Shown: positions 6,280 through 10,196 of the stretch, piece after piece | Layout: every line of letters begins with the position of its first letter | Numbering within the stretch: the stretch's first letter is position 1 | DNA from: Litorivivens sp041625495 | Lineage (GTDB): Bacteria > Pseudomonadota > Gammaproteobacteria > Pseudomonadales > Spongiibacteraceae | NCBI RefSeq assembly: GCF_041625495.1 | Contig: NZ_JBFJTH010000139.1 | Span: 1-10,196, forward strand | Length of the DNA stretch: 10,196 nucleotides | Reading direction: 5' to 3' | The notes under the pieces: model-generated | Database searches by the model: none | What the model saw: only the letters and a program-made list of their open reading frames with translations | What the model was told of the DNA's origin: nothing | Made by a program: the position numbers and the translations under genes

Positions 6280-6693
6280 ATGAATAAACCTTCCCCGGCT
6301 TACGGCACTGGCGACTCGTCATACAAAGCCGCAGGTGAACTTTCTGGCCTGATCAGGCTTGTGGATGCGTTCTACACATATATGGAAACGCTGCCTGAGG
6401 CTCGGGTTATCTTGCAAATGCATTCGGCTGATCTTGCACTTTCACGTAAGAAGTTGGCCTATTTTCTGTCGGGCTGGTTGGGTGGCCCAAGGCTGTACGC
6501 GGAACACTTTGGTTCTATTGTTATTCCAGCGGTTCACAGGCATTTGTCGGTGGGTTATGCGCAGCGCGACGCCTGGCTCTTATGCATGCAAAGAGCCATT
6601 GCTGATCAGCCTTATGACGAGTCCTTTAAGGTTTATCTTCTAAAACAGCTGCGGGTGCCGGCGGAAAGGGTCAGAGCGGCATGTCATGTGTGA
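6280..6693 (+). CDS. Group II truncated hemoglobin
   Basis: A 137-residue 2-on-2 globin, normal length for group II. It binds heme and small ligands such as O2 or NO; physiological roles are usually detoxification or redox sensing. Features seen are Tyr32 at B10 in LVDAFYTYM, the SGWLGGPRLYAEHFG segment, proximal His88 in VHRHLSVGY, and Trp99 (the G8 Trp typical of group II) in QRDAWLLCM. I chose ATG 6280 because homologous group II globins begin a few residues before the YGxGDxSYxAAG segment, as here. A TTG at 6217 would only add a non-conserved extension. No strong Shine-Dalgarno sequence precedes the ATG. The gene stands alone between the hydrolase and the WS/DGAT gene, with a palindrome-bearing promoter candidate upstream. 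Confidence 0.92.
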   Translation: MNKPSPAYGTGDSSYKAAGELSGLIRLVDAFYTYMETLPEARVILQMHSADLALSRKKLAYFLSGWLGGPRLYAEHFGSIVIPAVHRHLSVGYAQRDAWLLCMQRAIADQPYDESFKVYLLKQLRVPAERVRAACHV

Positions 6694-6713
6694 AATTATC
6701 GAGTGTTAAGCTT

Positions 6714-6755
6714 TGGCAGCGCCCCACCGTTGGAAGAAATTGCCATTATTTTTGT
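6714..6755 (+). terminator. Weak candidate terminator after the globin gene
   Basis: TGGCA (6714-6718) can pair with TGCCA (6741-6745), with a nested CCA/TGG pair inside the loop. A T-rich run (TTATTTTTGTT) follows. The stem is short and the loop large, so this is only suggestive. It lies 20 nt after the globin stop. Confidence 0.2.
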
Positions 6756-6771
6756 TGACCCACGCCAGCCA

Positions 6772-6800
6772 TTGAACTCCCCGCCGAATTGCTGTATTCC
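6772..6800 (+). promoter_or_regulatory. Weak candidate promoter for the WS/DGAT gene group
   Basis: TTGAAC (6772-6777) and TATTCC (6795-6800) are separated by exactly 17 bp. The -10 match is only partial (3/6). It lies in the 188-bp gap before the acyltransferase, which holds nothing else convincing. Confidence 0.2.
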
Positions 6801-6881
6801 ATTATCTTTGCCAAAAGAATTGCGCAGCGATTTTTTCGCGCACTAGCGCACACCAGAATATAACAACAGGCAGAGGTGACG

Positions 6882-8393
6882 ATGAAAAAATTGAGTATGG
6901 TGGACAAGGGCTTTCTGCTGGCAGAAAACCGTGAAATGCCCATGCATGTAGGCGGGGTAAGCCTTTTTACCTTGCCAGAGGGTGTGGATGAACAAGAATT
7001 CCTCCACAACTTGGCGCATACCATTCGCAATACCGATGCGTTGTTGCCGCCCTTTGGGGACAGGCTGAAGTTGGGGCGTGCGGGACTGATGGGTAATGCC
7101 CAGTGGGAGCCGGACCCGGCACTGGATATGGAATACCACGTGCGCCATTCAGCTTTGCCCAAGCCCGGACGCTATCGCGAACTCTTTACTCTGGTATCGC
7201 GTTTGCACGGTACGCTGTTGGAACGCAGTCGGCCCTTGTGGGAAATGCATCTGATCGAAGGCTTACAGAACCGCCAGTTTGCGGTCTATACCAAAACTCA
7301 TCACGCGGCGGTGGACGGTGCCCGCTCGGTGCATATTTCTCGCAGTATGCTGTCGTCAGACCCAAATTATGTGCTGGAAAATTCGCCCCTCTCGCTGGAA
7401 TCTTGGCATCGTTACAAAGAGGCGCTGCTGGCTGGCCAGCAGGGTCTGCCCACGGAGGAGGAGCTGCGCAATGTAGCGGATATGCTCAAATCCACCTTTG
7501 ATAGCAGCGCCAATCTGTATCGAGCGCTGAAGGGCTTTACCAAGGCTTGGGCTGGGCGGGGCGGCGATCTCACCCTGCCGCATTTGCGTGTGCCTGGCAG
7601 TGTGCTGAACAGCCGGGTGGATGGCGCGCGCCGCTTTGTCGCGCAGTCGTGGCCCTTTGCGCGTATCCATCGCCTAGGCAAGGCCTATGGCGGCACCTTT
7701 AATGATGCGGTGCTGGGTATGTGTGCGGGCGCTCTGCGTACGTATCTGATCAATCACGCGGAACTTCCCGATCAGGGCCTGAAGGCCATGGTGCCGGTTT
7801 CTCTGCGTCAGAAAGGCGATGTGGATTCGGGCAATGCGGTGGCGGCCATCAGTGCTGATCTCTCGACCCATATTGCAGACCCGGCAGAGCGCATTCGCGC
7901 CATTATGGCGTCGGTACAGGCGGGCAAAGCGTTTTACCAGGGTATGTCACCGAAGGAGGTGGAGCTGGTCAGCATGCTGATGCAGTCACCCTCCGCGCTA
8001 TTTATGCCGCTCGGGTTAACGCCGCGGTTGCCACCTTATAATGTCGCGATATCCAATGTGCCCGGTATTCGCGAGACCATGTACTGGAACGGCGCGCGCA
8101 TGGACGGCTCCTACCCGTTGTCGATAGTGACCGATGGTATGGCGATGAACATTACCCTGGTGACCTATGGTGAGAATGTGGATTTCGGCATTATTGCCTG
8201 TCGTCGTTCGTTACCGCAGGTTCAGCGGCTAATCGACTATATGGAAGAGGCGCTGTGTGATCTGGAAGTGGCTGCCGGGTTTAACGATGCTGCGAACGAG
8301 GGAAAATCCAAACCGCGCCGTAAAGCGGCGGCGCGTAAAAAGAGCGTGGCCAAGAAAAAGGTAACCAAGGCCAAGACCACGACAGAGGCATAG
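6882..8393 (+). CDS. Wax ester synthase / diacylglycerol acyltransferase (WS/DGAT family) with basic C-terminal tail
   Basis: A 503-residue O-acyltransferase of the bacterial WS/DGAT family. It transfers acyl groups from acyl-CoA to fatty alcohols or diacylglycerol to build storage lipid at the membrane or lipid-body surface. The condensing-enzyme motif HHAAVDG is at residues 140-146, with His141 catalytic. The FNDAVLGMCAGALRTYL motif and ISNVPG near the C terminus are also diagnostic. The last ~30 residues (from about 475) form a low-complexity tail of Lys, Arg, Ala and Val (13 basic residues in 24), which is not part of the catalytic fold. ATG 6882 is preceded by AGAGG (6872-6876). A GTG at 6876 is in frame but lies over the ribosome-binding site. 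The next gene starts 33 nt downstream. Family assignment is firm. Wax ester versus triacylglycerol preference cannot be told. Confidence 0.94.
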   Translation: MKKLSMVDKGFLLAENREMPMHVGGVSLFTLPEGVDEQEFLHNLAHTIRNTDALLPPFGDRLKLGRAGLMGNAQWEPDPALDMEYHVRHSALPKPGRYRELFTLVSRLHGTLLERSRPLWEMHLIEGLQNRQFAVYTKTHHAAVDGARSVHISRSMLSSDPNYVLENSPLSLESWHRYKEALLAGQQGLPTEEELRNVADMLKSTFDSSANLYRALKGFTKAWAGRGGDLTLPHLRVPGSVLNSRVDGARRFVAQSWPFARIHRLGKAYGGTFNDAVLGMCAGALRTYLINHAELPDQGLKAMVPVSLRQKGDVDSGNAVAAISADLSTHIADPAERIRAIMASVQAGKAFYQGMSPKEVELVSMLMQSPSALFMPLGLTPRLPPYNVAISNVPGIRETMYWNGARMDGSYPLSIVTDGMAMNITLVTYGENVDFGIIACRRSLPQVQRLIDYMEEALCDLEVAAGFNDAANEGKSKPRRKAAARKKSVAKKKVTKAKTTTEA

Positions 8394-8426
8394 AGAAGCC
8401 GGACATTGCTGCTTGCAGGAGGGGTT

Positions 8427-8723
8427 ATGATTATCGTGCATGGCAGTGTGACGGTGCCGCAGGCGCGCCTGTCTGAGGCGTTGCAGCTCAGTCAGCAGCA
8501 CGTAGCGCGCTCGCGCGCCGAGTCCGGCTGTATTGAGCACGGTGTGTATCAGGACCCGGAGATTGCCGGGCGGCTGGTGTTTGTTGAGAAATGGGCCGAC
8601 GAGGCCGCGCTGAAACAGCATTTCGCTGTGCCTGCCTCAATTGCCTTTGTTGACGAGATAAGTGCCTTGGCCACCGAGCCACCATCCATTTCGCTTTTTT
8701 ATGCCGACGAAATCTCCATTTGA
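8427..8723 (+). CDS. Antibiotic biosynthesis monooxygenase (ABM) domain protein
   Basis: A 98-residue protein with the dimeric ferredoxin-like ABM fold (as in ActVA-Orf6, YgiN and IsdG-type enzymes). Seen are IIVHGSVTVPQARLSEALQLSQQHVARSRAESGCIEHGVYQDPE, then LVFVEKWADEAALKQHFAVPASIAFVDEISAL, the classic beta-alpha-beta pattern with the EkWad.aal..H motif. Members include cofactor-free quinol monooxygenases and heme-degrading enzymes, and this sequence does not decide between them. ATG 8427 is fixed by a perfect AGGAGG at 8417-8422, 4 nt upstream, the strongest ribosome-binding site in the window. It suggests high expression. The gene lies 33 nt after the WS/DGAT stop and 15 nt before the next ORF, in the same reading frame as that ORF. 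Confidence 0.85.
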   Translation: MIIVHGSVTVPQARLSEALQLSQQHVARSRAESGCIEHGVYQDPEIAGRLVFVEKWADEAALKQHFAVPASIAFVDEISALATEPPSISLFYADEISI

Positions 8724-8738
8724 ACGCGATGGCTGTCT

Positions 8739-9077
8739 GTGGTTCTTGCACATGTTCATGCCTCGGCGCGCGACGTCATAGCTATGTGGTTGCGGATTGT
8801 TCTCGGTGACCCATTGCTGGCGATTGATAAGCCGGAGCAGATAAAGGCTGGGGTTGACACCGCATTTGATGAGGCTGGTGAACCCGATGATATGGCTGTG
8901 TTTACGCGGTATGAGTCAGGCGGCCTGCATTGCGAGTTGTGTCTCTATTTTACACCCGCCGCTGCGAGTGTGGCGCGGGCGCTAAATGCGACGCCCTGTA
9001 AAGCCCCTGAACCTGATGGCCTGAGTCTGTTGGCTGGTTCGCAGCGGGCCTTACGCTTACTTTTTCCGGAGTGCTGA
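8739..9077 (+). CDS. Small protein of unknown function
   Basis: A 112-residue ORF that I do not recognise as a named family. It looks like a soluble alpha/beta protein: a short hydrophobic stretch (VIAMWLRIVLGDPLLAI), an acidic middle (DTAFDEAGEPDDMAVFTRYESGG), a Cys pair in HCELCLYF, and a third Cys in ATPCKAPEP. Codon use and the compact fit between neighbours argue that it is real. The start is uncertain. GTG 8739 gives the longest version without obvious Shine-Dalgarno support, and ATG 8784 would shorten it by 15 residues. It lies in frame with the ABM gene, with only that gene's TGA and five codons between. Its last codons overlap a possible GTG (9071) of the SOUL gene, and the preferred SOUL ATG is 5 nt after its stop. 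It is thus part of the same transcription unit. Confidence 0.65.
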   Translation: MVLAHVHASARDVIAMWLRIVLGDPLLAIDKPEQIKAGVDTAFDEAGEPDDMAVFTRYESGGLHCELCLYFTPAAASVARALNATPCKAPEPDGLSLLAGSQRALRLLFPEC

Positions 9078-9082
9078 AAGCG

Positions 9083-9736
9083 ATGACGAGATCAATCCCT
9101 GCGAGCCAGATGGCTGGCCGATGCGCGGCGCGTTTTCTTGCTTTTGTATTTCTTTTGACGGGAGCACACGTGATGGCGGTGGAAGAGGCCGAATACACCG
9201 TGGTGGTTGATGAAAAGCCCTTTGAGCTTCGTCAGTACGCGCCGCATATTCTCGCGGAAACGTTGGTAGACGGCGATTTTGAAGCCGCTGGCAATGAGGC
9301 CTTTGGTCGCCTGTTTCGCTACATTTCCGGCAACAACGAGGCCCAGCAGAAGGTCGCTATGACCTCGCCAGTGGGACAGACCGCCGAGAGCGAAAAGATC
9401 GCTATGACCTCGCCGGTAGGTCAGGCGCAGAAAGACGGCAAGTGGGCGGTGAGTTTTATGATGCCGGCGTCGTTTACGCTGGAGACTACTCCTACACCAA
9501 CAGATCCAGCGGTGGTGATACGACAGGTGCCGGCCCGCTATATGGCAGCCGTTCGCTATTCAGGCTTCTGGAGCGAGAAGGGCTATCGCCGAAATCTTGC
9601 CCAGTTACAGGCATGGATCGCTGATCAGGGCTATGTCGCCGAAGATGAGCCAATCTGGGCGCGTTATAATCCGCCCTTCGTGCCCTGGTTTCTACGGCGC
9701 AATGAGATTCTTATTCCAGTTGCCAATCCTGGGTAG
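9083..9736 (+). CDS. SOUL-family heme-binding protein, predicted exported
   Basis: A 217-residue SOUL/HBP domain protein. The family was defined by tetrapyrrole-binding vertebrate proteins; bacterial members are largely uncharacterised. An N-terminal signal-like segment (basic start with Arg13 and Arg17, hydrophobic FLAFVFLLTGAHVMA, likely cleavage near residue 32) points to the periplasm. The SOUL domain follows: YTVVVDEKPFELRQYAPHILAE, AGNEAFGRLFRYISGNN, the duplicated AMTSPVGQ segment, SFMMPASFTLETTPTPTDPAV, then AAVRYSGFWSEKGYRRN and the terminal YNPPFVPWFLRRNEILIPV. I chose ATG 9083. GGAG at 9068-9071 is 11 nt upstream, and GTG 9071 is the alternative. The stop lies 13 nt from the convergent SDR gene's stop. 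Heme binding is inferred from the family only. Confidence 0.9.
   Translation: MTRSIPASQMAGRCAARFLAFVFLLTGAHVMAVEEAEYTVVVDEKPFELRQYAPHILAETLVDGDFEAAGNEAFGRLFRYISGNNEAQQKVAMTSPVGQTAESEKIAMTSPVGQAQKDGKWAVSFMMPASFTLETTPTPTDPAVVIRQVPARYMAAVRYSGFWSEKGYRRNLAQLQAWIADQGYVAEDEPIWARYNPPFVPWFLRRNEILIPVANPG
9354..9414 (+). repeat. 16-bp direct repeat inside the SOUL gene (duplicated AMTSPVGQ motif)
   Basis: TCGCTATGACCTCGCC occurs at 9354-9369 and again at 9399-9414, a 45-bp (15-residue) period. It encodes KVAMTSPVGQ then KIAMTSPVGQ. Similar doubled AMT(A/S)PV motifs occur in other bacterial SOUL proteins, so it is probably an old feature of the fold. Confidence 0.8.
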
Positions 9737-9742
9737 TTCTTG

Positions 9743-9756
9743 CGCCTAGCTAGGCG
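9743..9756. terminator. 14-bp perfect palindrome between convergent genes, possible weak bidirectional terminator
   Basis: CGCCTAGCTAGGCG is its own reverse complement. It lies 6 nt after the SOUL stop and covers the stop codon of the - strand SDR gene. As RNA it could form a 5-bp stem with an AGCT loop from either strand. No T-run follows on either side, so intrinsic termination is doubtful. Confidence 0.3.
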
Positions 9757-10196
9757 AGCTTCCCCAAATGCTTGCGCTTAATGTGCCCGGCCGCATACAG
9801 CGAGTGCAGACTGTCGGCCAAGGTCTCACGGTGATGTCTAAATCTAAGCCCTAGCACCGTTTCAAATTTGCTGTCGTCACTTCGCACCCAGCGTGTAGCG
9901 TATTGGGTGCCTTCTGCCGTAATCGGAATGTTCACGCCAGTCAGCGTGATAAATGCATCTCCTAATATTCCCATTAGCCGCAGTAGTGGGCCGGGAATGG
10001 GCGCGTAGGGCAGGCGGCGTCCAGTCAGCTCATAAAGTGTGCTGATCAGCTCTTTCCATGGGTAGTAGTGACCGCCAAGTAGAATACGCTCTGGCCGATC
10101 GAGCTTTTCGAGTATGGCAACGCAGGCGCTGCCAATATCGCGCACATCGATAAACTGGATGCCCGTGCTGGTAACCACACCCATGCGCGAGCTGAA
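9750..10196 (-). CDS. Extended SDR / NAD-dependent epimerase-dehydratase family protein, C-terminal part (5' end outside window)
   Basis: The frame stays open to the right window edge, so the N-terminal Rossmann GxxGxxG motif and the YxxxK active site are not visible. About 148 C-terminal residues remain. They show the typical late extended-SDR segment GIQFIDVRDIGSACVAILEKLDRPERILLGGHYYPWKELISTLYELTGRRLPYAPIPGPLLRLMG, where FIDVRDI.A/S is the conserved cofactor-domain strand followed by the substrate domain. The carboxy end is basic (HIKRKHLGKLA). The ATG at 10182-10184 is internal Met, not the start. It converges on the SOUL gene and belongs to a separate transcription unit. Substrate unknown. 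Confidence 0.8.
   Translation of the reverse strand, partial: FSSRMGVVTSTGIQFIDVRDIGSACVAILEKLDRPERILLGGHYYPWKELISTLYELTGRRLPYAPIPGPLLRLMGILGDAFITLTGVNIPITAEGTQYATRWVRSDDSKFETVLGLRFRHHRETLADSLHSLYAAGHIKRKHLGKLA

Noticed and set aside
6822..6843. TGCGC...GCGCA inverted repeat before the WS/DGAT gene, considered as a terminator
   Set aside because: The T-run sits in the loop rather than after the stem, and the stem is bulged.
7356..7681. Overlapping - strand frames within the WS/DGAT gene
   Set aside because: They lack ribosome-binding sites and domain features, and the + strand gene is unambiguous here.
8729..8809. 26-codon ORF with a CxxCxCxC cluster, starting at ATG 8729
   Set aside because: It is tempting as a metal-binding microprotein, but it has no Shine-Dalgarno sequence. 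It overlaps the 112-residue ORF in another frame and is likely chance.

Overview
This window looks like chromosomal DNA from a Gram-negative gammaproteobacterium with a versatile lipid and aromatic metabolism. A marine or hydrocarbon-associated lineage near Cellvibrionales/Spongiibacteraceae/Halieaceae is a reasonable guess. It rests on gene content (WS/DGAT wax-ester synthase, PaaN-type aldehyde dehydrogenase, carotenoid-oxygenase family enzyme, group II truncated globin, SOUL protein), a mid-50s GC impression and tight ATGA/GTGA gene overlaps. No marker gene fixes the taxon. All complete genes are on the + strand. Only the partial gene at the right edge is on the - strand. I see no RNA gene, CRISPR array, transposase or phage gene, and no gene-free stretch longer than about 200 bp.

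Region 1 (1-5112) is a compact, probably single operon. It holds the 3' half of a carotenoid/lignostilbene-type dioxygenase, an atypical thiolase, a lipocalin-like protein, a PaaN-family aldehyde dehydrogenase, a 23-codon mini-ORF and a tandem-domain HxlR-type regulator. From the thiolase onward every junction overlaps by 4 nt (GTGA, ATGA, ATGA, ATGA), which suggests translational coupling. A plausible reading is oxidative C=C cleavage to an aldehyde, oxidation of that aldehyde and thiolase-type carbon-carbon chemistry, with a small hydrophobic-ligand protein and a local regulator. The substrate is unknown. The thiolase keeps its nucleophilic Cys but lacks two other classical active-site residues, so it is the most interesting protein here.

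Region 2 (5113-6693) has an alpha/beta hydrolase with its own leader, which carries a promoter-like sequence and an inverted repeat. It is followed by a group II truncated hemoglobin whose upstream region contains a strong palindrome inside a promoter-like arrangement.

Region 3 (6694-9736) starts with a WS/DGAT acyltransferase carrying a Lys/Arg-rich C-terminal tail. It is followed by a small ABM-domain monooxygenase-like protein, a small unrecognised protein and an exported SOUL heme-binding-family protein, closely spaced and probably co-transcribed.

Region 4 (9737-10196) is the C-terminal part of an extended-SDR (NAD-dependent epimerase/dehydratase) gene. It converges on the SOUL gene, with a 14-bp perfect palindrome at the junction.
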